From Limivivens faecihominis (GTDB lineage Bacteria; Bacillota; Clostridia; Lachnospirales; Lachnospiraceae): a stretch of DNA of 64,000 nucleotides. Numbering within the stretch: the stretch's first letter is position 1; each line of letters opens with the position of its first letter. The DNA is taken from assembly GCF_020686945.1 (NCBI RefSeq), contig NZ_JAJEPR010000008.1:62001-126000 (forward strand), read 5' to 3'. The translations under genes were made by a program, and so were the position numbers. Positions 9,228 through 17,011 of this stretch are shown one piece after another. The notes under the pieces are model-generated. The model was not told the DNA's origin and searched no databases. It was given only the letters and a program-made list of their open reading frames with translations.

Positions 9228-11327
9228 TCAGGCCTCCTTTTCTGTGAAAATGATGAGGCGGCTGTCGTAGTCTCCCTTCATATGAAGCGCCAGGCCGAAC
9301 TGCATGAGATAAGCGCCGGTTTTTCGTAAAATTTTGCCATCCAGTTCATATTCATAAACAGCGTTTTCTTTCAGGCCGCGAAGCTTGACGGTGTGCCAGA
9401 TCTCGCCGAAGCGCTCGTGATCCAGAAATAAGAAGAGAGCGGACTGATTGTCGCGAACGTACTGAACAGCCTGGAGGGACGCAGTTTTCAGGGAGGAGAG
9501 GCGGTAGAGCTCGCCAAACTGAACCGTATTCCGAACCTTCTTATAGTCAGCGATGTACCCGGCGATTTCCGTGAGTTTTTCATCGGAAGCCCGGTTCAGG
9601 TCGATGCCGATCCCCAGGGCGCCGCACATGGAACTGTGCATGCTGAAAGCGAGAGGCAGTTTCCGCTGGTTCATGCCGAAATCATCGGTGAGCCAGGCCC
9701 GCATGTATTTGACGGGATAAAAATAACTGTAAGCTTCCTGGATGAAAAGCCGGTCGAGCGGATCTGTGTTGTCGCTGGGCCAGTACTCGTCGAAGCGCTC
9801 CAGCGCGCCGTAATCCACCCGGCCTCCGCCGGAAGCGCAGGCCTCCAGTTCCACCTTCGGATGGCGTTTTTTCAATTCCTCAGCGAGCCGGTAGACACCT
9901 TCAGTGCTGCAGAAATGAAGTTCTTTCCACTGACGCGGCTCCCGGGTGGGAGAACCGGCCTCTGAGAGATAACGGTTCATGTCCCATTTGATATAGTCGA
10001 TGGCGTTCTCAGAGAGGAGTTCATCCAGTACCTGAATGAGATAATCCACCACCTCCGGGTTTGCCATATCGAGTTCATACTGATTTCGGCCCATGAGGAT
10101 CTCCCGGTTGGGATAGGAGAGCACCCATTCCGGATGTTTTGAAAAAAGACGGCTTTTCGGATTGACCATCTCGGGCTCAATCCAGAGGCCGAATTTCATG
10201 CCCAGCCGGTGCACCTCGTCGATGAGTTCATTCATGCCGTTGGGGAATTTTTCCGGGTCCACATACCAGTCACCAAGGCCTGCAGTGTCGTCATTTCTTC
10301 CGATGAACCAGCCGTCGTCCACGACGAAAAGCTCCACGCCCATGGCGGCGGCCCGGCGTGCCAGCTCGATCTGCTCGCTGCAGCGAACAGAAAAAGTGGT
10401 GGAATACCAGGAATTATAGAGAACCGGAAGGGGCTTATCTGCCAGCTCCCGGGGTATCAGCTGCTCCAGGGCAAAAGAATGAAGGGTATGGGTCATTTTT
10501 TCAAAACCGCCGTCTGAGTAGCCCGCATAGACCGCCGGGGTGGTGAAAGTCTCGCCTGCATTCAGCCTCCAGGAAAAATCCGTGTCGTTCATGCCGATGA
10601 GAATGTTGGTGAAACCGGCGTTGACGGCCTCCACGGTGACTTTGAAATTGCCGGAGTAGGAGAGGGCTCCATAATAAACGTCGCCGGTGGTTTCCGTGGC
10701 GTTTTTATGCACAAGAAAAACGGGATTGGCTGTGTGGGCCGTGAGGCCGTAAAGGCTTTCATAGACCTTTTTTCCGACGGTCACGGGATCGGACTGCTCA
10801 AGAAATTCCGCGCCCCAGCGGCCATTGTAGTTGAGAGAGGTGTAACCGGTGCCGGGAAGGCCGAACTGGGCGGAGCAGAAGCGCTCGATGACAATGGGCT
10901 CACTTCCGGTATTTTCCGCGGAGCTCCAGCGCCGGATGAGGTCCGCCTCCGGGAAGACCTCATAGAAAAGATGAATGCGGAAGGGATAGAATTCGTCCTG
11001 AAGAATCAGCTCCAGCCGCTCGTCCTCGACCTGGCACTCGCTTAACCTGTAGCGAAAATCCCGAACCTGATCAGAAAAGGTCACTTTCAGGGCCGTTTCC
11101 TTGAAATGCATGGTTCCGAAAGCAGAAAATTCTTCCTTCAGAATCTGCGGCTCACTGAGGTTGACCACAGAAAAAGGACAGGGATTTTCGAGAAAATCTT
11201 CCACATGGGGGATTTTTTTACCCCAGTAGATGTTTGCGAGGAAGCCCTTTTCGGAGAGGCCGAAAATATAGCTGATGTGAGCGGTCTCCAGGGCGAAAAG
11301 TCGGTTTTCAAAATTTAAAATAGGCAT
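9228..11327 (-). CDS. Alpha-galactosidase, glycoside hydrolase family 36
   Basis: A 699-residue GH36 enzyme that removes terminal alpha-galactose from raffinose-family sugars or melibiose. The catalytic nucleophile Asp is in YIKWDMNR at about residue 447 and the acid/base Asp in WPSDNTDPLDR at about 520; the substrate-binding run VVDDGWFIGRNDD is also present. Length matches cytoplasmic bacterial GH36 enzymes, and no signal peptide is seen. The start is the ATG at 11327 behind AGGAGG; the open frame continues 27 codons upstream but without a start signal. It leads the minus-strand group and is divergent from an AraC-type regulator, which is the usual arrangement for an alpha-galactoside operon and its activator. 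Confidence 0.93.
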   Translation of the reverse strand: MPILNFENRLFALETAHISYIFGLSEKGFLANIYWGKKIPHVEDFLENPCPFSVVNLSEPQILKEEFSAFGTMHFKETALKVTFSDQVRDFRYRLSECQVEDERLELILQDEFYPFRIHLFYEVFPEADLIRRWSSAENTGSEPIVIERFCSAQFGLPGTGYTSLNYNGRWGAEFLEQSDPVTVGKKVYESLYGLTAHTANPVFLVHKNATETTGDVYYGALSYSGNFKVTVEAVNAGFTNILIGMNDTDFSWRLNAGETFTTPAVYAGYSDGGFEKMTHTLHSFALEQLIPRELADKPLPVLYNSWYSTTFSVRCSEQIELARRAAAMGVELFVVDDGWFIGRNDDTAGLGDWYVDPEKFPNGMNELIDEVHRLGMKFGLWIEPEMVNPKSRLFSKHPEWVLSYPNREILMGRNQYELDMANPEVVDYLIQVLDELLSENAIDYIKWDMNRYLSEAGSPTREPRQWKELHFCSTEGVYRLAEELKKRHPKVELEACASGGGRVDYGALERFDEYWPSDNTDPLDRLFIQEAYSYFYPVKYMRAWLTDDFGMNQRKLPLAFSMHSSMCGALGIGIDLNRASDEKLTEIAGYIADYKKVRNTVQFGELYRLSSLKTASLQAVQYVRDNQSALFLFLDHERFGEIWHTVKLRGLKENAVYEYELDGKILRKTGAYLMQFGLALHMKGDYDSRLIIFTEKEA

Positions 11328-11481
11328 GAGAATACCTCCTGATTTATATATTTTCATGGAATGCTTGCGTCCATTATCGCGGAAAGAAAAGAAAAAAGAT
11401 ATAAACAAGGCGTGTATTGATTTATATAAATCTTGTATAACATCGGCGGCGGGTTTATGATAAAGAAAAGGAGAGGATTCT
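11328..11481. promoter_or_regulatory. Divergent control region of the alpha-galactosidase operon and AraC gene
   Basis: This 154-base region separates two divergent genes and should hold both promoters. It contains a perfect 14-bp palindrome, GATTTATATAAATC, at 11419-11432, and a related half (GATTTATATA) near 11341. These are candidate binding sites or -10 regions. No single promoter pair is clear. Confidence 0.55.
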
Positions 11482-12318
11482 ATGCTTGTACACGATCAGT
11501 ATATTTATCCGGAGAAACCGGACTGCGACGACGATATCGTTGTCTTTCATTCCGGTTTTTCTTCGACGATGGCGAACTACAGCCACGGGAAAGACACCAG
11601 GGATTATTATCTGATCCACTGGGTTACCCGGGGCCGCGGGACCTACCAGACGGAGACAGCGAAGTACAATCTTAAAGAGGGCGACGGCTTTCTGATCCTG
11701 CCGGGTCAGACCATTGTTCACACAGCGGACAAAGAGGAACCCTGGGATCTCTGCTGGGTCGCTTTTTTCGGACGGAAAGTAGAGGAGATTCTGAAGGAAG
11801 CCGGTCTGGATAGGGAGCACCTGATCTTTCATTATGATAAGGACACGTTTCTGGAGGACTGCATCCAGAACATCTATAAAGAAAGCCAGACTGGAAAAAA
11901 TGTGCTCTACATCACGGGGCAGTTTTATCTTTTCATGGCGCGGCTGGCGGAGGAAAAACAGAAGGAACGCTTCCTCAGTACCGAGAGCAGCCAGTTCTCG
12001 CGCTTTGAGGAGGCCATGAATTACATCCGGCGAAATATCCGCAGCCAGATTTCCGTGGCCCAGCTGGCCAACAGCATGCGCCTGGACCCCTCCCAGGTTT
12101 ATCGGATCTTCCAGAAGCACACAGGCCGGTCGCCTCAGCAGGTGATCGCGGAGCTTCGGATGGAAAAGGCCTGCGAATTTCTGGAAAAAACGGATCTCTC
12201 CATCCGGGACATCGCGGAGTGGCTGGGCTATGAGTACCAGTCTCATTTTACTAAACAGTTCAAAGTGCACCGGAAAATGAGCCCGTCCGCTTATCGGAAG
12301 CTCTGTAGAAATAACTGA
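11482..12318 (+). CDS. AraC-family transcriptional regulator
   Basis: A 278-residue regulator with an N-terminal cupin-type sugar-sensing half (about 1-160, with GRGTYQTETAKYNLKEGDGF) and a C-terminal pair of helix-turn-helix motifs (about 180-278, ISVAQLANSMRLDPSQVYRIF and DIAEWLGYEYQSHFTKQFK). The architecture is that of raffinose/melibiose activators such as RafR and MsmR. It is divergent from the GH36 alpha-galactosidase operon and is most likely its sugar-responsive activator. It starts at ATG 11482 after AAAAGGAGAGG. The ligand is inferred from the neighbours only. Confidence 0.88.
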   Translation: MLVHDQYIYPEKPDCDDDIVVFHSGFSSTMANYSHGKDTRDYYLIHWVTRGRGTYQTETAKYNLKEGDGFLILPGQTIVHTADKEEPWDLCWVAFFGRKVEEILKEAGLDREHLIFHYDKDTFLEDCIQNIYKESQTGKNVLYITGQFYLFMARLAEEKQKERFLSTESSQFSRFEEAMNYIRRNIRSQISVAQLANSMRLDPSQVYRIFQKHTGRSPQQVIAELRMEKACEFLEKTDLSIRDIAEWLGYEYQSHFTKQFKVHRKMSPSAYRKLCRNN

Positions 12319-12405
12319 ATTTTCATAATATTTCTATAAATTATAAAAATTAAAAAGAATAGAACAACTAAAATCATATTTTTAAAAGAAAAATGAAAAA
12401 TAGTG

Positions 12406-12434
12406 TTGACAAATAAAAGAAGACATGCTATTAT
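12406..12434 (+). promoter_or_regulatory. Strong sigma-A type promoter flanked by an inverted repeat
   Basis: TTGACA at 12406-12411, 17 bases, then TATTAT at 12429-12434 (with an overlapping TATAAT). GTTGACA (12405-12411) and TGTCAAC (12437-12443) form a perfect 7-bp inverted repeat around the promoter, which could be an operator. It drives the small-transcript unit that ends at 13088. Confidence 0.75.
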
Positions 12435-12570
12435 AATGTCAACAACAAACAAGAACTTCTAAAAACACTTACCATTCTCCAGTGACGAGAAAGCTGAAGG
12501 AACCGGAGTGAAAGAGAAGCTCAAGTTGTTAGAGGTACTCGTAGAAATAAATAAAGGGAGGTCAGTTCCA

Positions 12571-12660
12571 ATGGGAAGTCCGATCGATCATTCTATTCAA
12601 TATGGATGTGGTATGGCAAAGGTTTCCTGCATGAATGACCTTTATCTCAATAATAAATAA
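12571..12660 (+). CDS. Possible 29-residue peptide with two cysteines
   Basis: ATG at 12571 follows AAAGGGAGG at a good distance (nine bases) and sits about 130 bases into the transcript started at 12406. It encodes 29 residues: a short N-terminus (MGSPIDHSIQ), a small glycine/cysteine core (YGCGMAKVSC) and a polar tail ending NNK. The Cys-x6-Cys spacing could allow a disulphide or thioether ring, and the strong ribosome-binding site argues that it is translated. No maturation or export gene is adjacent, so a peptide-toxin, signal or leader-peptide role is conjecture. I do not recognise the family. Confidence 0.45.
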   Translation: MGSPIDHSIQYGCGMAKVSCMNDLYLNNK

Positions 12661-12896
12661 TCCGGAAAGATCGAATATAGTCCAGATAATCGGAGAGTAA
12701 ATAAACCGGAGCCGAGATAAAGCGAAAAGATTTGTCACCATATTGAAGTAATACCACAAAGACATTCAAAGGTTTTTATTCCAAGCGGATAAAAAATACG
12801 TTAACTTATATAACAATTGAAGGTATATGAAAGTAAAGATTTATATATCGAGAGAACTTATATAAATTATCGTATCGAAGAGAATATCAGGAAAAT

Positions 12897-12986
12897 ATGA
12901 TCGAAAACTTTGAGTTTTATCAAAAGGATGAAGGCTTTAACAGATTCCTTCTTAAATATAAGAAAGCAGGAAACTACAAAATATAA
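12897..12986 (+). CDS. Possible second 29-residue peptide in the same transcript
   Basis: ATG at 12897 opens a 29-codon frame (MIENFEFYQKDEGFNRF at the start, LLKYKKAGNYKI at the end) in the second half of the small transcript. Its ribosome-binding site (ATCAGGAAA) is weak. The composition, aromatic and lysine-rich with one Gly-Phe-Asn turn, is compatible with a small soluble or amphipathic peptide, but a frame of this size can occur by chance in A+T-rich DNA. No family is recognised. Confidence 0.25.
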   Translation: MIENFEFYQKDEGFNRFLLKYKKAGNYKI

Positions 12987-13049
12987 GAATATTTCCTCCG
13001 ATTAATAAAAATATAGAGAAAGAAAACTGAATATGACAGAAGAACATTA

Positions 13050-13088
13050 AACAGCCGTTATCGAAGCAAAGCGATAGCGGCTGTTTTT
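13050..13088 (+). terminator. Terminator of the small-transcript unit
   Basis: AACAGCCGTTATCG pairs with CGATAGCGGCTGTT across an eight-base loop and runs into TTTTT. It closes the unit that begins at 12406. Confidence 0.92.
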
Positions 13089-13121
13089 CGCAGTTTTATG
13101 GGAAAAACAGGGCCGTTTCTT

Positions 13122-13150
13122 TTGACAAGGAGTTTGAGGTATGGTACACT
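13122..13150 (+). promoter_or_regulatory. Promoter of the TPR/AAA gene
   Basis: TTGACA (13122-13127), exactly 17 bases, then TACACT (13145-13150). The in-frame ATG at 13141 lies inside this promoter, which supports the downstream TTG at 13198 as the true start. Confidence 0.8.
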
Positions 13151-13197
13151 GTATCTATCTATGTAACCCAAAAGGTAACTGTCAAGAGGTGAAAACA

Positions 13198-15888
13198 TTG
13201 GATAAATACGAATATAGTCTCAAATTGGATGAGATTAAAAAATTAGTCACCAGCGGAAACTATGAGGAAGCGGTCAAGGTGGCGGATACCGTGGAATGGA
13301 AGCGTGTTCGCAATACTCGGACTCTCTGCATGGTCAGTGAAATATATGAAGCAAATGATAGATTAGAGGATAGCAAGGAAATTCTTCTTCGTGCATACCG
13401 GAGATCTCAGACGACGAGAACGATTCTGTTCCGCCTGACGGAAGTCGCCATCAAGATGAAGGAATTTGATGAGGCTGTGGAGTATTACAGCGAGTTTGTA
13501 AACGCCGCACCCAACGATACTTCCCGTTATATTCTTAAATATGAGATCTATAAGGGAAGAGGTTCTTCTCTGGAAGATCAGATTTCCATTCTGGAAGAAT
13601 ATAAGGAAGCAGAGTATACGGAGCAGTGGGGATATGAGCTTGCCAAACTTTACTATCAGGCAGGGGAAAAACAGAAATGTATCGAGAGCTGTGATGACCT
13701 GGTTCTCTGGTTCCGTCAGGGCAAGTATGTGATCAAAGCTCTGGAGCTGAAACGTTCCCTGACTGACCTAACACCGGTGCAGCAGGCGATTTACGACCAC
13801 AGAGATGAAATGATGCCCATTAAGGAGCGGGTGGAGGCAGCCGTTCCGGAGCTGGAAAAGATCATTGTAGATAAAATGCCTTCCAATGAGACGGATGCGA
13901 TCACGGAAAATATCATTTCTGAGACCCAGAAGGAGCTCGCCCAGGCGGTAAGCCAGCATACGGCAGCCGCAGAGCAGGAGGTTTTGGAACCGGTACAGGA
14001 TCAGTCCTGGAGATACGCCACCGGCGGAACGACGAGAGTGATGCCCACAGATGCAGTGAAAGAAACTCTTCAGCAGGAGAACACTACAGCAGCTCCGGAT
14101 ACAGCTTTTGATGCACAGCAGCTGCAGAAAGAGCTGGCAGAGAGCATGCGGGAGATTATTTCCGGCATCCATCCGGCAGAGACTGAAGCGGAGATTGTGG
14201 AGCCGAAAAATGATATGTCTTTCTTTGAAGACAGAGCGGCAGACGTATCGGTGGAACAGCCGAAGGAATCTATCGATGATATTCTGGTATCTATGAGCGG
14301 CGCCGATGAGGCCGCTTCCACAGCAGAGCAGGAAGAGCCAGAGAAAGAAATTCCGGAAATGCCTGTGATGCCGGAGCAGCCGGTGGAACCGGTAAAAACG
14401 GTCGCAGAGAATCCGAATCTGAGACCTCAGATGCAGAATAGCGGAACAGCAGCTTCCGGCTTTGCCGCACTGGAGGCTCAGGCCGCAAAGATGCGGGCAG
14501 AGGCCCAGCAGGCAGCCGGGCTGAATGAACAGCTGGCGGCCCGGGCAGGCGTGGATCGTGATAAAGAAGAGAAGGTTAAAGTGGCAGCTCAGCAGCAGCC
14601 GAGGACAGAGAAGCCTGTCAGCCGGCCGAAGGCGGAGATGCCGGTGCAGCAGCCGGTCATGAAGGCTCAGACACAGGCTCCGGTCAATGGCGCAGGCCAG
14701 CCAACCGAGAGACAGACACAGCCGCAGCTGAATGTAGGCCAGCCCATGCAGGGACAGGCACCGCAGCAGATGAATGCTGGTCAACCCGTGCAGGGACAGG
14801 CACCGCAGCAGATGGACGCAGGCCAGCCCATGCAGGGAATGGCACCGCAGCAGCCGAACGGCAGTCAACCCATGCAGGGAATGGCTCCACAGCAGCCGAA
14901 CGTTGGCCAGCCCATGCAGGGAATGGCTCCACAGCAGCCGAACGTTGGCCAGCCCATGCAGGGAATGGCGCCGCAGCCAGCCGCAATGAATGGCCAGCCG
15001 CAGCCGCCTCGCCAGAACAATGTAAATCAGGCCCAGGGTGTGATCCGTATGGAGCGCGCAGGCAGAAATGCCGAGCAGGCAGCGGCCCGGCAGAATCCTT
15101 ACCAGCAGGCAGCATACCGGCCTCATCAGAGCCTGACCTTAAGCCAGCAGCAGATGTTCTCTTATTTCTCCACAATTCAGGGACTTCAGGAGCAAATCGC
15201 TTTCGCACTGAATGAATCTTTGATTAAGGTTCAGAAGGATAAAACGTCAAGAAGCGGCAATCTGGTGATCACAGGTGATCCCGGAAGTGGAAGAACGACG
15301 CTGGGTATCCGTTTTGCCAAGGCTCTGTGCCAGGGACGGGGAAGCAGCGCTGCCAGAGTCGCAAAGATCTATGCAGAGGATTTTAATAAGAAAGATATCC
15401 CCTCTACGGTGGCAAAGATTGCCGGAGGTACTCTCATCATTGAGGAAGCCGGAGATTTGGCAGAGGAATCCATCGCACAGCTTTCCAAGGCCATGGAGTT
15501 CCGCACAGACGGTCTTCTGGTAATTCTGGAGGATGAGAAGAGTTATCTGAAAGAGCTTTTCGACAAGAATCCGACCTTTGCAGAGAAATTTACCTCTGAA
15601 ATCTCCATTCCGATCATGACGAATGACGAACTGGTGACCTTTGGTAAGATCTATGCATATGATGAGGATTATCGTATCGATGATTCTGCTACGGTGGCCC
15701 TTTATAACCGGATCAGTGAGATGCAGACACCGGAGCATCCGGTATGCATTGCTGACGTAAGAGATATTGTAGATGACGCCATCCAGCGCTCTGAGCGCAC
15801 CGGTATCCGTAAGCTTGGAAGAATCCTTTCCCACAAGCGCTACGACGAAGACGACAGAGTCATTCTGTACGAGAAAGATTTTAAATAA
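13198..15888 (+). CDS. TPR protein with Gln/Pro tandem repeats and C-terminal AAA-type ATPase
   Basis: An 896-residue three-part protein of unknown role. Residues ~1-200 form tetratricopeptide-like helices (GNYEEAVKVADTV, FDEAVEYYSEFVNAAPND). The middle (~210-640) is acidic, then rich in Gln, Pro and Met, and includes at least five perfect-length 14-residue repeats of the type QPMQGMAPQQPNVG encoded by 42-bp units at 14740-14949. The C-terminal ~250 residues are a P-loop ATPase, with Walker A TGDPGSGRTTLG and Walker B TLIIEEAGD, similar to AAA proteins used in assembly. The start is TTG at 13198 with GAGGTG ten bases upstream, because the only earlier start codon overlaps the promoter. It is monocistronic and ends at a terminator. 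I recognise the domains but not a named family. Confidence 0.75.
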   Translation: MDKYEYSLKLDEIKKLVTSGNYEEAVKVADTVEWKRVRNTRTLCMVSEIYEANDRLEDSKEILLRAYRRSQTTRTILFRLTEVAIKMKEFDEAVEYYSEFVNAAPNDTSRYILKYEIYKGRGSSLEDQISILEEYKEAEYTEQWGYELAKLYYQAGEKQKCIESCDDLVLWFRQGKYVIKALELKRSLTDLTPVQQAIYDHRDEMMPIKERVEAAVPELEKIIVDKMPSNETDAITENIISETQKELAQAVSQHTAAAEQEVLEPVQDQSWRYATGGTTRVMPTDAVKETLQQENTTAAPDTAFDAQQLQKELAESMREIISGIHPAETEAEIVEPKNDMSFFEDRAADVSVEQPKESIDDILVSMSGADEAASTAEQEEPEKEIPEMPVMPEQPVEPVKTVAENPNLRPQMQNSGTAASGFAALEAQAAKMRAEAQQAAGLNEQLAARAGVDRDKEEKVKVAAQQQPRTEKPVSRPKAEMPVQQPVMKAQTQAPVNGAGQPTERQTQPQLNVGQPMQGQAPQQMNAGQPVQGQAPQQMDAGQPMQGMAPQQPNGSQPMQGMAPQQPNVGQPMQGMAPQQPNVGQPMQGMAPQPAAMNGQPQPPRQNNVNQAQGVIRMERAGRNAEQAAARQNPYQQAAYRPHQSLTLSQQQMFSYFSTIQGLQEQIAFALNESLIKVQKDKTSRSGNLVITGDPGSGRTTLGIRFAKALCQGRGSSAARVAKIYAEDFNKKDIPSTVAKIAGGTLIIEEAGDLAEESIAQLSKAMEFRTDGLLVILEDEKSYLKELFDKNPTFAEKFTSEISIPIMTNDELVTFGKIYAYDEDYRIDDSATVALYNRISEMQTPEHPVCIADVRDIVDDAIQRSERTGIRKLGRILSHKRYDEDDRVILYEKDFK
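14740..14991 (+). repeat. 42-bp in-frame tandem repeat array
   Basis: Units begin at 14740, 14782, 14824, 14866, 14908 and 14950 (the last diverges). The units at 14866 and 14908 are identical. They encode 14-residue Gln/Pro/Met/Gly repeats in the linker of the TPR/AAA protein and are likely to vary in copy number between strains. Confidence 0.9.
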
Positions 15889-15900
15889 TAAGAAGAAATA

Positions 15901-15944
15901 AAGCGGACGCGCAGGCCGGTCAAAGGCAGCCGTCCGCTTTTTCT
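15901..15944 (+). terminator. Terminator after the TPR/AAA gene
   Basis: AAGCGGACG pairs with CGTCCGCTT, followed by TTT. The loop is about 22 bases. Confidence 0.85.
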
Positions 15945-16018
15945 ATAGGGAAAATTACCTCCGTGGGACGGTGAATAACTTGACTTAAACCCGACTTTAA
16001 GATGTAGGATGAAAGTAA

Positions 16019-16185
16019 ATGAAAATTCTTGCGAAGGCTGGAGACGAGCTGGCAAAAGACCATTACCGGAAGCTGGAGCTTCACGCAGGAGAGTGTGTAA
16101 GCTGCGGTCATTGCAACAAACGCTGTCTTTCCATGTGGATCAGATGGCCAGAATGAAAGAGATCAAAGAATATTTTGGCATGTAA
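16019..16185 (+). pseudogene. Remnant of an aldo/keto reductase with a C-terminal iron-sulphur motif
   Basis: The frame from ATG 16019 reads DELAKDHYRKLELHAGECVS and then CGHCNKRC, the cysteine pattern at the C-terminus of clostridial ferredoxin-type aldo/keto reductases. One base is missing after the last Cys; in the next frame the sequence continues FHVDQMARMKEIKEYFGM and stops at 16185. The whole N-terminal barrel is absent. What remains is a degraded tail with a frameshift, followed by an intact terminator at 16203. Confidence 0.75.
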
Positions 16186-16202
16186 TCGGAGTTTTCAAGC
16201 TT

Positions 16203-16246
16203 AAAAAACTGCCTGTCGGACGAAAATTGGACAGGCAGTTTTTTAT
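16203..16246. terminator. Bidirectional terminator
   Basis: AAAAAACTGCCTGTC pairs with GACAGGCAGTTTTTT, so both strands end in a T-run. It probably belonged to the lost aldo/keto reductase gene and insulates the TetR unit. Confidence 0.9.
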
Positions 16247-16250
16247 TCTT

Positions 16251-16272
16251 TTATATACCAAGAGGTATATAA
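16251..16272. promoter_or_regulatory. Upstream TetR-type operator
   Basis: TTATATACC-AAGA-GGTATATAA is a perfect palindrome with a four-base centre. It shares its halves with the operator inside the TetR promoter 100 bases downstream. No gene starts next to it now. Confidence 0.7.
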
Positions 16273-16346
16273 AGGAATAGTGGAGAAAAAGAGAGTTTTC
16301 GGGCGAAAGAAGGAAAAATCTGCGGTGAAATACAGAGTCTTCCTGG

Positions 16347-16376
16347 TTGACATTTTATATACCGGGCGGTATAATT
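16347..16376 (+). promoter_or_regulatory. TetR promoter with embedded operator
   Basis: TTGACA (16347-16352), 17 bases, TATAAT (16370-16375) is a full consensus promoter. The palindrome TTATACC-GGGC-GGTATAA lies in the spacer and overlaps the -10, so a bound repressor would block polymerase. This points to autoregulation of the TetR gene and control of the genes behind it. Confidence 0.85.
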
Positions 16377-16395
16377 GAGACAGCAGGAGGGAACT

Positions 16396-16971
16396 ATGGA
16401 CAACAGAGAAAAAATCCTGAACTGCGCGCTGGAGCTTTTCCATGCCAGAGGATATGACGCTGTTGGCGTGCAGGAGATCGCAGAGACGGCCGGCGTGACC
16501 AAGCCGACCCTCTATTATTATTTTGGAAACAAACGAGGCCTTCTGGAGGCTCTCCTTTCCCGGGAATATGCACAGTTTCGCAGCGAGGTTTTTGACGGCC
16601 GGGATGAGAAGGAGCAGATCTGGCTGACCCTGCCGAAGATCGCCTCCGCCTATGTGGATTACGGCATGAACCACCGGAAATCCTACATGCTGATGATGTC
16701 GCTTTTTTATTCGGCGAGAGAGAATGAAGCCTACCAGTCGGTAAAGCCTTTTGTGGAAGATCTCTATCAGAATATGGTGAGACTTTTCATGGGAGCCTCC
16801 GGCCAGCTGGGAAATATGAACGGCAGGCAGGAGCAGTTCGCCCTGGGTTTTACCGGAATGCTGGACCATTACATTCTTCTCATGGCGGCCCGGGAGCCGG
16901 AAGGCTATCAGGTGCCGCAGGCGACGAAGGAAGCGCTGGCGAAACAGTTTATGCACGGAATTTTCAGCTGA
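16396..16971 (+). CDS. TetR-family transcriptional repressor
   Basis: A 191-residue TetR-type regulator. The N-terminal helix-turn-helix (about 5-50) has the classic pattern ILNCALELFHARGYDAVGVQ followed by TKPTLYYYFGNKRGLLEALL. The C-terminal helical ligand domain gives no clue to the inducer. The start is ATG 16396 behind AGGAGG; a TTG at 16375 in frame overlaps the -10 and is rejected. Two matching palindromes upstream suggest that it represses its own promoter. It is followed after 40 bases by a GH13 gene with its own Shine-Dalgarno, so the two may be one operon, which would make the inducer something linked to alpha-glucan breakdown; this is inference. Confidence 0.9.
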   Translation: MDNREKILNCALELFHARGYDAVGVQEIAETAGVTKPTLYYYFGNKRGLLEALLSREYAQFRSEVFDGRDEKEQIWLTLPKIASAYVDYGMNHRKSYMLMMSLFYSARENEAYQSVKPFVEDLYQNMVRLFMGASGQLGNMNGRQEQFALGFTGMLDHYILLMAAREPEGYQVPQATKEALAKQFMHGIFS

Positions 16972-17011
16972 TGGGACATCAGTAAAATACAATCTGGAGG
17001 TAAGAAACACA

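Larger units (their letters stand above)
12440..13088 (+). ncRNA. Candidate ~650-nt transcript of unknown function
   Basis: A consensus promoter and a strong terminator bracket about 650 bases with no ORF longer than 29 codons. The 5' part can fold: 12455-12462 pairs with 12529-12536 and the stem continues inward (66-70 with 23-28). The remainder is purine- and A+T-rich. Two 29-codon ORFs lie within it. It does not resemble tmRNA, RNase P RNA, SRP RNA or a riboswitch class that I know. It could be a regulatory RNA, a small-peptide mRNA or both. Confidence 0.5.

Noticed and set aside
12440..13088. tmRNA, RNase P RNA or 6S RNA as identity of the small transcript
   Set aside because: No tRNA-like ends or tag ORF, no RNase P core motifs, and no long open-centre helix as in 6S RNA could be found.
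13141..13197. ATG at 13141 as start of the TPR/AAA gene
   Set aside because: It lies inside the spacer of a TTGACA-17-TACACT promoter, so it cannot be on the mRNA made from that promoter.
14740..14991. Regularly spaced repeats as a possible CRISPR array
   Set aside because: The repeats are contiguous 42-bp units without unique spacers and are in frame in a coding sequence. I saw no CRISPR array or cas gene anywhere in the window.
13768..15126. A 452-codon minus-strand frame with Leu/His/Arg-rich repeats
   Set aside because: The repeats are the antisense of the 42-bp Gln/Pro array in the TPR/AAA gene; there is no start signal, and the plus strand has a promoter, start and terminator.
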